From: UBA7662 sp943369355
GTDB taxonomy: Bacteria > Bacteroidota > Bacteroidia > UBA7662
Direction: 5' to 3'
NCBI GenBank assembly: GCA_943369355.1
Contig: CALRMX020000002.1
Coordinates: forward strand, 398,154 to 462,153
DNA length: 64,000 nucleotides
Part shown: positions 1-8,995 of the stretch, piece by piece
How positions within the stretch are numbered: the stretch's first letter is position 1
How the letters are laid out: each line of letters opens with the position of its first letter
Notes under the pieces: generated by a model
What the model was told of the DNA's origin: nothing
The model's database searches: none
Seen by the model: only the letters and a program-made list of their open reading frames with translations
Program-made: the position numbers and the translations under genes

Positions 1-902
1 ACAAGCAGCGCAAGGCTGCATTTGTTCAAGCACTTGGGCAGGCTTACGAAACGGTGGGTTTTGTGGCTGTTAAAAATCACGGTCTCAGCGATGCCTTAAG
101 TAGTGCTCTTTATTCGCAGGTGCAGCAGTTTTTTTCGTTACCGCAAGACATAAAGACACAATATGAAATTGCAGGATTAGCCGGACAACGTGGTTATACC
201 GGCTTTGGTAAAGAACACGCCAAAGGAAGAAGCACCGGTGATTTGAAGGAATTTTTTCAGTTTGGTCAGGAGGTAACCGACGGCGACGCCATTAAAAGCG
301 AATACCCCGACAATGTACAAGTGCGCGAATTGCCTGATTTTAATGCCAAAGCCCGCGAAGCTTATGCCACCTTAGAACAGAGTGGCCGCCAGTTGCTGCG
401 TGCCATTGCCCTGTTTCTGGAGCTCGACGAAAATTACTTTGATGAGCACATTCACAACGGCAACAGCATTTTACGGGCTATCCACTACGGGCCTATCACC
501 GAGGAGCCCAAAGACGCTGTTCGAGCCGCCGAACACGAAGACATCAACTTAATCACCTTGTTGATGGGTGCCTCTGCCGAAGGCTTGGAAGTGCTGAATA
601 AAAACAACGAATGGGTGGCCGTAACGGCATTACCTGAGCAGGTGGTGGTGAATGTTGGCGATATGTTGCAACGTTTAACTAACAACCGCTTAAAAAGTAC
701 TACCCATCGCGTAGTGAATCCACCTCGAGAAAAGTGGGGTAGCTCGCGTTATAGCATACCCTTTTTCTTACATCCACGTTCGGGTATGCGCCTCGATTGC
801 CTCCCGCAATGTGTAACTCCTGAAAATCCGTTGCATTATGCGCCTATTAGTGCTGGCGAGTATCTCGATGAACGCCTACGCGAAATCGGCTTAAAGAAGT
901 AA
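1..902 (+). CDS. 2-oxoglutarate/Fe(II) oxygenase, isopenicillin N synthase family (5' truncated)
   Basis: The reading frame is open from base 3 with no start inside the window. The residues before the first possible start (GTG at 54) already read like the N-terminus of this family, so the true start lies upstream. From residue 1 at base 54, the Fe(II) ligands are visible as H161-x-D163 (HED) and H218 (TTHRV), followed by R232-x-S234 (RYS), the usual 2-oxoglutarate-binding pair. The family uses 2-oxoglutarate and O2 to oxidise small molecules; the substrate cannot be told from sequence. The chromate transporter starts one base after the stop (TAA-A-ATG), so the two are probably co-transcribed. 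Confidence 0.88.
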   Translation, partial: KQRKAAFVQALGQAYETVGFVAVKNHGLSDALSSALYSQVQQFFSLPQDIKTQYEIAGLAGQRGYTGFGKEHAKGRSTGDLKEFFQFGQEVTDGDAIKSEYPDNVQVRELPDFNAKAREAYATLEQSGRQLLRAIALFLELDENYFDEHIHNGNSILRAIHYGPITEEPKDAVRAAEHEDINLITLLMGASAEGLEVLNKNNEWVAVTALPEQVVVNVGDMLQRLTNNRLKSTTHRVVNPPREKWGSSRYSIPFFLHPRSGMRLDCLPQCVTPENPLHYAPISAGEYLDERLREIGLKK

Positions 903-903
903 A

Positions 904-2088
904 ATGACCTTTCTGCCAGCCGAACAGCGTGGGTTTCTGCGCGATGTGCTAACCTTGGGGCTCTCGTCTTTCGGCGGTCCACAGGCGCATATCAGTTTGA
1001 TGCTGGATTTGCTCGTGGAAAGACGTAAGCTGTTCAGTGAAAAAGAGCTGATGGAGCTCAATGCGCTCTGTCAGTTTTTGCCAGGCCCCACCTCCACACA
1101 AACTCTCACAGCGATCGGTCTTCGGTTAGGAGGCCAGCGTTTGGCGTGGCTCACCCTGCTGGTTTGGATTACGCCGGCTTGTTTGCTCATGACCATGATA
1201 GCGCTCATGTTCCACTACATCGAAGGAGAAGGCTTTGAGTTGGAGGTGCTCCGTTTTGTTCGGCCCATAGCCATTGGTTTCATTACTGTTGCCGCGTGGC
1301 GGTTGACCAAAACCATGCTTTCAGATGCCATGAGCCGGATTATCTTGGCACTATCGGTCGTGCTCACGCTACTGTTGACCAGTTCATTTATATTTCCCAC
1401 TGTATTGCTCATCGGTGGATTGATTAGCAACTATTGGCCACAGGAAGAACCACAAAAAGAGCAATACAACCTGCGAAACATACGCTGGCAGAGCTTTTGG
1501 GTGTTTCTCAGCATTTTCACCCTGGCTGCAGTATTGGGTAATGTATTTAAAATCAAAGAGTTGATTCTTTTTGAAAACATTTATCGCTTCGGGAGTTTGG
1601 TTTTTGGAGGTGGTCAAGTACTCATTCCCATGATGTTTGAGCATTATGTGCAGGTAAAGGAATTTATGAGTCCCGAGCAGTTCTTGTCGGGTTATGGAAT
1701 TTCACAAGCCATTCCGGGACCGGTGTTTTCGTTTGCGGCGTACATAGGCGCCATGGTATTCCAAGATGCTGGGCAGATGAAAATGTTGTTGGGCGCAGCG
1801 ATTGGGGCTGTAGGCATTAATTTGCCGGGCACCTTATTGATTTTTTTTGTGTACCCGGCCTGGGAAGAGCTCAAAAAAATGCGGACAGTAAAAAAGTCGC
1901 TCAACGGGTTAAATGCCGCCGCCGCAGGCTTGATGGTTGCCGCGGCCATTTTGTTACTTCAACCCATCGGCTTCAACGCAATTAATCTCGGAGTAGTTGC
2001 CGCCACTTTTGTATTGAATTATCAGCTTCGCTTGCCGCCATTGCTCATCGTTACGCTAGGCTTGATAGGTGGATTATTGGTGCTTTAA
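904..2088 (+). CDS. chrA: Chromate transporter, ChrA/CHR family
   Basis: A 394-residue polytopic membrane protein with two homologous halves, as in long-chain CHR transporters. The first half carries GLSSFGGPQAHI and CQFLPGPTSTQ (about residues 18-65). The second half carries the matching FGSLVFGGGQVLIP and ISQAIPGPVFSFAAY (about 228-280). The FGGPxAHI and PGP motifs are CHR signatures. Characterised members export chromate by proton antiport, but many relatives have untested substrates. It follows the oxygenase gene by one base and is probably translated from the same mRNA. No chromate regulator (chrB) is nearby. Confidence 0.88.
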   Translation: MTFLPAEQRGFLRDVLTLGLSSFGGPQAHISLMLDLLVERRKLFSEKELMELNALCQFLPGPTSTQTLTAIGLRLGGQRLAWLTLLVWITPACLLMTMIALMFHYIEGEGFELEVLRFVRPIAIGFITVAAWRLTKTMLSDAMSRIILALSVVLTLLLTSSFIFPTVLLIGGLISNYWPQEEPQKEQYNLRNIRWQSFWVFLSIFTLAAVLGNVFKIKELILFENIYRFGSLVFGGGQVLIPMMFEHYVQVKEFMSPEQFLSGYGISQAIPGPVFSFAAYIGAMVFQDAGQMKMLLGAAIGAVGINLPGTLLIFFVYPAWEELKKMRTVKKSLNGLNAAAAGLMVAAAILLLQPIGFNAINLGVVAATFVLNYQLRLPPLLIVTLGLIGGLLVL

Positions 2089-2103
2089 GCCGCCCCATTT
2101 TCG

Positions 2104-2111
2104 TATTTTCG
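2104..2111 (+). promoter_or_regulatory. -7 promoter element TATTTTCG for kbl
   Basis: TATTTTCG fits the Bacteroidota -7 consensus TAnnTTTG with C for the third T. This variant recurs at several other gene starts in the window. It lies 18 bases before the kbl ATG, so kbl probably has its own promoter. Confidence 0.6.
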
Positions 2112-2129
2112 AGCCAAAATTAACTCACT

Positions 2130-3329
2130 ATGTACGCCAACAGCCTCAAACCCGTGCTCGATAAAGAACTCGCCGACATTCGTGAAGCAGGTCTTTACAA
2201 GAAAGAACGCATCATTACCTCGTCGCAGGATGCTGAGATCACGCTCGATAGTGGGGAAACCGTGCTGAATTTTTGTGCCAACAATTATCTCGGCTTATCG
2301 AATCATCCGCGGGTAATTACTGCGGCTAAAGACGCGCTCGACACACATGGTTTTGGCATGTCGTCGGTACGCTTTATTTGTGGAACGCAAGACATACACA
2401 AAGAACTCGAGCAGCGAATAGCTCGCTTTTATCACACCGACGACACCATTCTATATGCGGCAGCTTTCGATGCTAATGGAGGCGTATTTGAACCCCTATT
2501 TGGCGAGCAAGATGCCATTGTAAGCGATTCCCTGAATCATGCTTCAATCATCGATGGCGTTCGTTTGTGTAAGGCAGCCCGCTACCGCTACGAAAATAAC
2601 AATATGGCCGACCTGGAAGCTCGGTTGCAGGAAGCCCGAGCAGCAGGACATCGCAACATCATCATCGTAACCGATGGGGTATTTTCGATGGACGGCTATG
2701 TAGCTCAACTCGATAAAATAGTTGCCTTGGCCAAAAAATACAATGCGCTAACCATGATAGATGAATGTCATGCTGCGGGATTTTTAGGCGCTACGGGCCG
2801 AGGAACACCCGAGTTATGTGGCGTGATGGGCGAAATTGATATCATCACAGGCACGCTAGGTAAGGCGCTTGGAGGTGCTATGGGAGGCTACACCACCGGT
2901 CGAAAAGAAATCATTGAGCTGCTCCGTCAGCGTTCGCGTCCGTATTTGTTTTCCAATTCATTGGCCCCGGCAATTGTAGGCGCAAGCATCGAGGTATTTA
3001 AGATGCTCGATGAAACTACCGCCCTCCGCGATAAACTCGACCGCAATGTGAAACATTTCAAAGCGGGCATTAAAGCAGCGGGTTTCGACATCAAAGACGG
3101 CGAATCGGCGATTGTGCCCATCATGCTGTACGATGCCAAGTTGAGTCAGGATATGGCCGACCGTTTGCTAAAAGAAGGTATTTACGTGATAGGATTTTTC
3201 TTCCCGGTTGTTCCCAAAGGACAGGCGCGTATACGTGTTCAACTTTCGGCTGCTCACGAAATTGATCATCTCGATCGCGCAATCGCTGCCTTTACAAAGG
3301 TAGGCAAAGCGCTTGGGGTGATCAGCTGA
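2130..3329 (+). CDS. kbl: Glycine C-acetyltransferase (2-amino-3-ketobutyrate CoA ligase)
   Basis: A 399-residue PLP enzyme of the alpha-oxoamine synthase family, the usual length for Kbl. It converts 2-amino-3-ketobutyrate plus CoA to glycine and acetyl-CoA in threonine breakdown. The PLP lysine is K245 in GTLGKALGGAMGG. Other family landmarks are FCANNYLGLSNHP near residues 48-60 and the IDECHAAGFLG aspartate segment near 210. The N-terminus (YANSLKPVLDKELADIREAGLYK) is typical of Kbl rather than BioF or HemA. No threonine dehydrogenase is adjacent, so its partner must lie elsewhere. A -7 box sits 18 bases upstream of the ATG. Confidence 0.93.
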   Translation: MYANSLKPVLDKELADIREAGLYKKERIITSSQDAEITLDSGETVLNFCANNYLGLSNHPRVITAAKDALDTHGFGMSSVRFICGTQDIHKELEQRIARFYHTDDTILYAAAFDANGGVFEPLFGEQDAIVSDSLNHASIIDGVRLCKAARYRYENNNMADLEARLQEARAAGHRNIIIVTDGVFSMDGYVAQLDKIVALAKKYNALTMIDECHAAGFLGATGRGTPELCGVMGEIDIITGTLGKALGGAMGGYTTGRKEIIELLRQRSRPYLFSNSLAPAIVGASIEVFKMLDETTALRDKLDRNVKHFKAGIKAAGFDIKDGESAIVPIMLYDAKLSQDMADRLLKEGIYVIGFFFPVVPKGQARIRVQLSAAHEIDHLDRAIAAFTKVGKALGVIS

Positions 3330-3351
3330 ACCACAGGGCTGCCCAGAAGGT

Positions 3352-4557
3352 TTATTCGGTCGGCAGCTTTACGGCGTTAAGCTGCGCCATCATGCTGTCG
3401 CGTACCACTTCAAATTGTGGCAAGAGAGCTTTGGGTAGCGGGTCGGCAGCGGGTTGTTGGATGCGCTTAGGGTCGACTTGTTGGCCGTTTTCCCAAAAGC
3501 GAAAGCAAAGGTGCGGACCAGTAGCTAATCCAGTGCTACCCACATAGCCAATCACTTGACCTTGGCTCACTCTTGCCCCGGCACGCATGCCTTTTGCAAT
3601 GCGGCTCATGTGCAAATACCCTGTTGAGTGGGTTTTGTTGTGTTTGATTTTTACAAAGTTACCGTTGCCGCCACGGTATCCAGCTTCCACTACCACGCCA
3701 TCGCCGATTGTTCGAATTGGCGTGCCCGTGGGTGCTGCATAATCGGTACCCAAATGCGCCTTGTAGCGCTTCAGCACCGGATGGAAGCGTTTCATGCTGA
3801 ATTTGCTGGTGATGCGTGAAAACTCAAGCGGCGCCTTGAGATAGCGCTTTTTCATGCTTTCCCCTTTTTCGTTGTAATATTGGTTGGGTTTGCCGTTATC
3901 GAATAGGATGGCCACATGGTTTTTGCCTCGTGAATTGAACTCGGCGGCCAAGATGCGACCCATACCGTAGGGCTTGCCTTCTACTTGCTTTTCTTCGTAC
4001 ACCACTCTGAAATAATCGCCTTTTTGCACCGAGAAGAAGTCTACTGTCCAGTCGAAAACTCCAGCTAGATTTACGGCTAATTCTTGGGTAGCACCAGCAT
4101 CAAGCACGGTTTGGAACAACGAACTGGTAATCACACCGCCAAGTTTTTTAATCTCGGTAGTGACTGGTCGATCAAAGCGATTAATCTTGGGTAAAGAATC
4201 CCGAAAATCTACTATGTAGTAGGTGATCGGGTCATGTTCGTATATCCAATACAAAAGTGAACTGCTGTCGCGGAGCGTGGTATAGTTTTTACCCACCCGA
4301 ATGTTACGGGTATCAAATATTCCGTTGGCGACATCTACAAATTGTTGAATTTGCTGGCCATCGAGACCCTGCTTGTTAAGAATAACACTCATGTTATCCC
4401 CGTTTTTTACGGTCAGAGTGTCTACTTGGAGCGAATCGATAGCAATGCCATACAACAAAGTAGGTGCAACTACAGGCGCTTTCTCCTTTTTGCTTTGGGA
4501 GCAAGCGGCTGCGAGCAGTAAGAGTAGTAAAGTAAGTAGTCGATACTTATGCGCCAT
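3352..4557 (-). CDS. M23 (LytM-type) peptidase, lipoprotein
   Basis: A 401-residue protein with a lipobox ending LLAAAC (C19), so it is predicted to be a lipid-anchored envelope protein. The C-terminal third is an M23 metallopeptidase domain: H268xxxD272 (HLGTD) and H316 (YLHMS). The last motif, normally HxH, reads H349-L-C351. M23 enzymes cut peptidoglycan cross-links; losing the second histidine, a zinc ligand in LytM, could mean cysteine ligation or altered activity. Its start overlaps the end of idi by 11 bases, so it is translated from the idi transcript. It ends convergently with kbl, 22 bases away. Confidence 0.85.
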   Translation of the reverse strand: MAHKYRLLTLLLLLLAAACSQSKKEKAPVVAPTLLYGIAIDSLQVDTLTVKNGDNMSVILNKQGLDGQQIQQFVDVANGIFDTRNIRVGKNYTTLRDSSSLLYWIYEHDPITYYIVDFRDSLPKINRFDRPVTTEIKKLGGVITSSLFQTVLDAGATQELAVNLAGVFDWTVDFFSVQKGDYFRVVYEEKQVEGKPYGMGRILAAEFNSRGKNHVAILFDNGKPNQYYNEKGESMKKRYLKAPLEFSRITSKFSMKRFHPVLKRYKAHLGTDYAAPTGTPIRTIGDGVVVEAGYRGGNGNFVKIKHNKTHSTGYLHMSRIAKGMRAGARVSQGQVIGYVGSTGLATGPHLCFRFWENGQQVDPKRIQQPAADPLPKALLPQFEVVRDSMMAQLNAVKLPTE

Positions 4558-5101
4558 GCCCTCCCTGTTGGGCGCGATGGGCTTTCACGCGTTCGTAAAC
4601 GTGTTTAAACCAATACGTAAATTGTCCGGGGTCGTTGGCCAGCATTAAATCGATACCTGCGAAACTTACCCAACGATATTCATGCACTTCTTCAGGGTCG
4701 GGAAGTACCGCATCGTTGTATTCGCCCACGTATACGTGATCGTATTCGTGTTCGATTAGGCCATTTTCGAAATCGGTGCGATACACAAACGAAAAGGCTG
4801 GTGCAATGGCGCACTGGAAGCCCATCTCCTCCTGTAGGCGACGTAAGCACGCGGCCTCGGTAGCCTCACCGGGAGCAGGATGACTGCAACAAGTGTTCGT
4901 CCAAAGTCCGCCTGAGTGATATTTGTGCAAAGCGCGACGCTGCAGGAGCAGCTGACCATCGCGGTTAAAGACGAAAACAGAAAACGCACGATGCAATACC
5001 CCGTCGATATGTGCCTGCATTTTTGGTGCAGTGCCAAGTTCGCGGTCGTGTTCATCAACAAGTATCACCTGCGGCTCGAGTGTAGACAAAACGTTGTTCA
5101 T
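4547..5101 (-). CDS. idi: Isopentenyl-diphosphate delta-isomerase, type I
   Basis: A 184-residue Nudix-fold enzyme interconverting IPP and DMAPP, the last step before prenyl chain synthesis. The catalytic cysteine region reads TNTCCSHP, with C72 aligning with the E. coli catalytic Cys in TNSVCGHP. Metal-ligand histidines are seen at H31, H37 and H74. A Nudix-like helix (EATEAACLRRLQEEMGF) follows. It supplies the isoprenoid pathway whose mevalonate genes lie at 16353-20640 on the same strand but in a separate transcription unit. The gene ends inside the M23 peptidase start. Confidence 0.93.
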   Translation of the reverse strand: MNNVLSTLEPQVILVDEHDRELGTAPKMQAHIDGVLHRAFSVFVFNRDGQLLLQRRALHKYHSGGLWTNTCCSHPAPGEATEAACLRRLQEEMGFQCAIAPAFSFVYRTDFENGLIEHEYDHVYVGEYNDAVLPDPEEVHEYRWVSFAGIDLMLANDPGQFTYWFKHVYERVKAHRAQQGGHGA

Positions 5102-5168
5102 TGGTTGCCCAATAATAGCCTTTTTTGGCCGCCTTTGGAAACAGAATTGGTGTTAAATGGGCTTTAGT

Positions 5169-6269
5169 CTATTTCAGCTCATTCAATAAGGCCTGATGCT
5201 CGCCCAAATGAGGTGGCGGTGAAAGCTGATTTTGACCTTCAGTAAACACTGCCGTGCGCCAACTCCGTAACCCATTGGCTCGTATTTCGATCGATTTAGC
5301 TGCTGGCAATGCGGCTACTTCCGACATTCGGTTGATACGTCCGAAAGGAATTTTGTTTTTTTCGAGTGCCTCGATGAGCGACGAGCTGTTTTGCCTTGCA
5401 AAAGCCTCTGCGAGTAGGGCATTCACTGCTTCGCGATACTGCACTCTGCTTTGATTACGCTGATAACGCTCATCATGGGTGATACCGAGAATTTTACACA
5501 AACTTTCGAATTGTTGGTCGGTACCTACGGCCAGTACCAAGGGCACTGCATCGGCGGTTATGAACGGCCTACCATAAGGCACGATGTTCGGATGCTCGTT
5601 GCCCAAAGGCTTTGGCTCAATGCCGCCTACCAGGTAGTTGGTTCCTTGGTTTACCAATGCGGCAATGGCCGATTGAACCAGAGAAACCTCTACTCTTCTG
5701 CCCAAACCGTCGATTTCGCGCTGCCACAAAGCCAGAAGTAAGCCCTCTTTAAGTTGATGGGCAGCCAAAACATCCACCAAAGCCACTGGCATTTTGAACG
5801 TATTCCCAGGCTCACCGTTTAGGGCCATAAATCCGGCTTCGGCCTGAATGATGGCGTCGTAACCTACACGGGGATCCTGGCTTCCGTAACCGCTAATTTC
5901 TCCGCCTATGAGTTTGGGATACTTCGTGTGTAGGCTCGACCACGAAAGTTGAAACCTTTGTGCATCGCCCGGTTTAAATGAGGTTAAAAGAACATCGGCT
6001 GTTTGCAGAAGCGCATGAAGCTGTTGTTGCCCCGAGCTTAGGTTTAAGTCGATAATTACCGCCTTTTTACCCCAGTTCACCGCACAGAAGTAAGCGGGCC
6101 TGTCGTTTTCGGCCGCTTCGGTTTTCAGCTTCCACGAGCGGGTTACATCGCCGGTAGGTGCTTCTACTTTGATGACTTCGGCACCCAATTCGGCGAAAAA
6201 CATGCCCACGCTTGGGCCTGCCAATACCGAGGCAAGCTCAATCACCCGAATTTTGCGGGGAAGTTTCAT
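5169..6269 (-). CDS. Class III CoA-transferase (CaiB/BaiF family)
   Basis: A 366-residue protein starting with the family hallmark VIELASVLAGPSVGMFFAELGAEVIKVE. The expected catalytic aspartate, which forms an acyl-anhydride intermediate, is D166 in PVALVDVLAAH. These enzymes move CoA between carboxylic acids (carnitine, formate/oxalate, succinate and others); the substrate cannot be assigned here. It is slightly shorter than the usual 380-430 residues. Its start overlaps the end of queA by four bases, so the two genes are translationally coupled although their functions are unrelated. Confidence 0.87.
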   Translation of the reverse strand: MKLPRKIRVIELASVLAGPSVGMFFAELGAEVIKVEAPTGDVTRSWKLKTEAAENDRPAYFCAVNWGKKAVIIDLNLSSGQQQLHALLQTADVLLTSFKPGDAQRFQLSWSSLHTKYPKLIGGEISGYGSQDPRVGYDAIIQAEAGFMALNGEPGNTFKMPVALVDVLAAHQLKEGLLLALWQREIDGLGRRVEVSLVQSAIAALVNQGTNYLVGGIEPKPLGNEHPNIVPYGRPFITADAVPLVLAVGTDQQFESLCKILGITHDERYQRNQSRVQYREAVNALLAEAFARQNSSSLIEALEKNKIPFGRINRMSEVAALPAAKSIEIRANGLRSWRTAVFTEGQNQLSPPPHLGEHQALLNELK

Positions 6270-7483
6270 ACCGTTTTCGCCTTGCTATCTATCCACAGTA
6301 ACGAGCTGTCGCCATAACTCAAAAAGCGATAGTCGTTGGCCAAAGCGTGCTCGTAAACCCGCATCCATTCGCTGCCAATGGCGGCCGATACCAAAAGCAG
6401 TAGGGTGCTGTTGGGTTGATGGAAATTGGTAATTAAGGCATCTGCTATCCTGAATTGATAGCCGGGAGCAATCATGAGTGCGGTAAAAGCAGGAACACGG
6501 GCATCACCCAATTTTGTAAGCTGGTGCTTTAAGCGGGTAAGTGCTGCTTTTATGGTTGGAGGATGCTCAAATTCGTACGGGGTAAATTGGTGTATTTCGG
6601 GAAGAACAGCATCTTCTTTCAATAAGAGCGCGCCCATCCAATACAGACTTTCTACGCAGCGTAAGGCCGTGGTGCCGACAGGGATGATGGGTCCATCGTG
6701 GGTGAGCAAGCGGTCGATTAAGGCTGTATCGATCAAAAGTTCCTCCCGATGCATGTCGTGCTCGGCCATGGTTGCAGCTTTTACCGGCTTAAAGGTTCCT
6801 GCACCCACGTGCAGGGTCAGCTCCTGCTGCTCGATTCCTCTGTGTTTGAGTTCGGCCAGAACTTGTTCGCTGAAATGTAGACTGGCAGTTGGTGCTGCAA
6901 CCGACCCATCGTAACGGGCAAATACCGTTTGGTAACGTTCGGCATCGAGTTGGCTATCGGGGCGATGCATGTACGGTGGTAGAGGAATATGTCCGAGTTG
7001 CTCAAGCAACTCGGCAAAACTCAGCTCTCGCGGCGTCCAGCTGAATCGTATTTCCCAAGCATCGCCTGCAGCCCGCACACGGCTGGCGGTAAGCGTAATG
7101 CCACCTGCCGAAAGCAAGAGTACCCCTTCTTTCCATCGGCGGTTGTTTCCAATCATGCACAGCCAGCTAGCTTCTCCTTTTTGAAGCATGGCTTGCTGCA
7201 GTTCGGCAGTTGGTTGCAGAGGTTCGAGGCAAAACAACTCCACAGTGGCACCACTCTGCTTTGGAAATAGGAGTCGTGCACGAACAACACGGGTATTATT
7301 GAACAGCAAGAGGCTGTTTGCAGGCAGTATCTTGGGCAAATCGCGGAAAATATGGTCCTGCACCTGCCCATCGCGGTAGTGCAGTAACTTAGATCCATCC
7401 CTTTCTGGCAAGGGCTCTTGGGCTATTCTATGCTCGGGAAGCTCATAGCTGAAATCCTGTATGCGTAATTCGCCTGGGTGCAT
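6266..7483 (-). CDS. queA: S-adenosylmethionine:tRNA ribosyltransferase-isomerase
   Basis: QueA transfers and isomerises the ribosyl moiety of SAM onto 7-aminomethyl-7-deazaguanine in tRNA, giving epoxyqueuosine. Recognisable segments are DFSYELPEHRIAQEPL, LLLFNNTRVVRARLL, LHVGAGTFKPVKA, PVGTTALRCVES and NFHQPNSTLLLLVSA. A longer frame opens at a TTG at 7504, but that codon lies inside a -7 promoter element (7502-7509), so the ATG at 7483 is the supported start and gives 405 residues. It is the first gene of a unit with the overlapping CoA-transferase. Other queuosine genes are not in the window. Confidence 0.93.
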   Translation of the reverse strand: MHPGELRIQDFSYELPEHRIAQEPLPERDGSKLLHYRDGQVQDHIFRDLPKILPANSLLLFNNTRVVRARLLFPKQSGATVELFCLEPLQPTAELQQAMLQKGEASWLCMIGNNRRWKEGVLLLSAGGITLTASRVRAAGDAWEIRFSWTPRELSFAELLEQLGHIPLPPYMHRPDSQLDAERYQTVFARYDGSVAAPTASLHFSEQVLAELKHRGIEQQELTLHVGAGTFKPVKAATMAEHDMHREELLIDTALIDRLLTHDGPIIPVGTTALRCVESLYWMGALLLKEDAVLPEIHQFTPYEFEHPPTIKAALTRLKHQLTKLGDARVPAFTALMIAPGYQFRIADALITNFHQPNSTLLLLVSAAIGSEWMRVYEHALANDYRFLSYGDSSLLWIDSKAKTV

Positions 7484-7501
7484 AAGTACGTATTGAGGCC
7501 A

Positions 7502-7509
7502 CAAAAATA
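7502..7509 (-). promoter_or_regulatory. -7 promoter element TATTTTTG for queA
   Basis: An exact TAnnTTTG match on the minus strand, 18 bases before the ATG at 7483. It excludes the upstream TTG at 7504 as the real start. Confidence 0.65.
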
Positions 7510-7519
7510 CGTGCGGAAC

Positions 7520-8869
7520 TTAATTTCTGCCGCTGGCTTTGTAGATGTTATCGCGAATGATGGTATCGAGTTGGCGGCAGAGTGGCCAAAGCAGGTCGTA
7601 CAACTGTCGGTTTTCTGGATCGAGGCCACGGGGATCGAGTATTTCGAAAATACCTAACATGGATGACAAGGGTTGTCGGATGACATGCGATTGGTTGAAC
7701 GAAATCTCAGAAATGGTCTTCGATTTTTCGGCAATCAGCTCTGAAAAAGATTTTAATTCATGGATATCAGCAGCGGTAAACGAAACACCTATCAGCTCGT
7801 TTTCATGATTGTAAACGGGATAATAGTGAAAACGGAACCACCTTCTCAGTTGGTCGGGCATGACAATGTCTTTTTCCAAGTGCGTGGCTTCGCCTTTTAG
7901 TGCTTTGTGAAAATGATCGTAAAAATCGCCCTCTGTGCCCGGTATGATCAATGTCCGAAAATCATCGCCCACATAGGTTTCTCGGCCATAAATCTGAGAA
8001 ATACTCAAGTTGGCCTTACGGTTGAATGCCAGTACTCTAAGTTGCGGACTGATGAGTAAAAAAGTATCGGTGCTGCTGTCGAAAATCGAGCGCAAAACCG
8101 TTTCGTTTCTAAGGTGTTCCTGTTGCACCTTTTTTACTTCGGTGATGTCGCGCATGAGTATGGTAAGGCCAACATCGGTGGGATAGATGGTAATGGCAAA
8201 CCAATGATCGGTTTCCTCCACCCATTGCTCAAAACGTTCCGGTTTTTTGCTTTGGATAGCGAAATCACAATGCGTCCAAAAATTTTGATAAGGGGTATCA
8301 TTAAAGTGCTCCCGTATGTCTTCGCCAAGCAAGTCTAATCGCCTTTTGCCCAATATTTTAAGTGCCGCATCGTTGATGGTCATTACTCGATGGTGATTAT
8401 CGAGTTGGTACAAGCCATCGGGGAACTGGTTGATTACTTGTTCAAAGGCCTGCTGAAATGCCGATAACGCACTCGACTCTTTTTCGGCTCGGGTGTAATC
8501 GTGCCCAACTGCCAAAAGTACTTTTTCGCCATTTTCTAGGAGTAGCGACGACAATTCCCAACGGCCATAGTCGTAAGTACTTTTACGGGGAGCTTTTTGC
8601 CTTACTTGCAGTTCCATCAACAAATCGTTTGCTTTAAGAACAGCATCGCCTGCTTCCCAGGCCCGGTTCACATCGTCGGGGTGAAGAAAAATGGCAAACG
8701 ACTGGCCTACCCAGCTTTTACTTCTGGGCGCAGGATATTTACGGTCAAAAACCGTGTTGGTCCACAAAAAACGACATGCATGGTCGAACAGCACTACATA
8801 ATAATAACCCGACTGGCGCAAGGCCTTGGGCACTATGCTCGAAATATCTGCTGGGTACAAAGTCGACAT
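7520..8869 (-). CDS. PAS-domain sensor protein with dimerisation-like tail but no kinase catalytic domain
   Basis: A 449-residue soluble protein with about three PAS-like segments: residues 20-125, 135-255 (FPDGLYQLDNHHRVMTINDAALKILG) and 260-380 (FDSSTDTFLLISPQLRVLAFNRKA). The C-terminus carries FNQSHVIRQPLSSMLG around H395, which resembles the histidine-bearing H-box of HisKA kinases. The protein then ends after 54 residues, so the ATP-binding domain is missing. It may be a sensor that dimerises with, or is phosphorylated by, another kinase, or a degenerated kinase. No response regulator is adjacent; the LytTR regulator at 14735 is 6 kb away. It lies 36 bases upstream of queA. Confidence 0.75.
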   Translation of the reverse strand: MSTLYPADISSIVPKALRQSGYYYVVLFDHACRFLWTNTVFDRKYPAPRSKSWVGQSFAIFLHPDDVNRAWEAGDAVLKANDLLMELQVRQKAPRKSTYDYGRWELSSLLLENGEKVLLAVGHDYTRAEKESSALSAFQQAFEQVINQFPDGLYQLDNHHRVMTINDAALKILGKRRLDLLGEDIREHFNDTPYQNFWTHCDFAIQSKKPERFEQWVEETDHWFAITIYPTDVGLTILMRDITEVKKVQQEHLRNETVLRSIFDSSTDTFLLISPQLRVLAFNRKANLSISQIYGRETYVGDDFRTLIIPGTEGDFYDHFHKALKGEATHLEKDIVMPDQLRRWFRFHYYPVYNHENELIGVSFTAADIHELKSFSELIAEKSKTISEISFNQSHVIRQPLSSMLGIFEILDPRGLDPENRQLYDLLWPLCRQLDTIIRDNIYKASGRN

Positions 8870-8967
8870 AATTGCTAAGCAAATTAGTCAAGCATGCCCA
8901 AATAACAATACGGTGAGCATTTCGGTGCCATAAATACCTCAAACTGGGTAGTTGAAAACGAATGCAG

Positions 8968-8994
8968 TACACATTAATAAATATGTAATGTGTA
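8968..8994. repeat. Perfect 9-bp inverted repeat between obg and the PAS gene
   Basis: TACACATTA, a 9-base spacer, then TAATGTGTA. It starts two bases beyond the obg stop in the 126-bp gap before the PAS gene. It is AT-rich and has no uridine tract, so it makes a poor Rho-independent terminator. It could be an mRNA 3' end stabiliser or a protein-binding site. Confidence 0.45.
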
Positions 8995-8995
8995 T

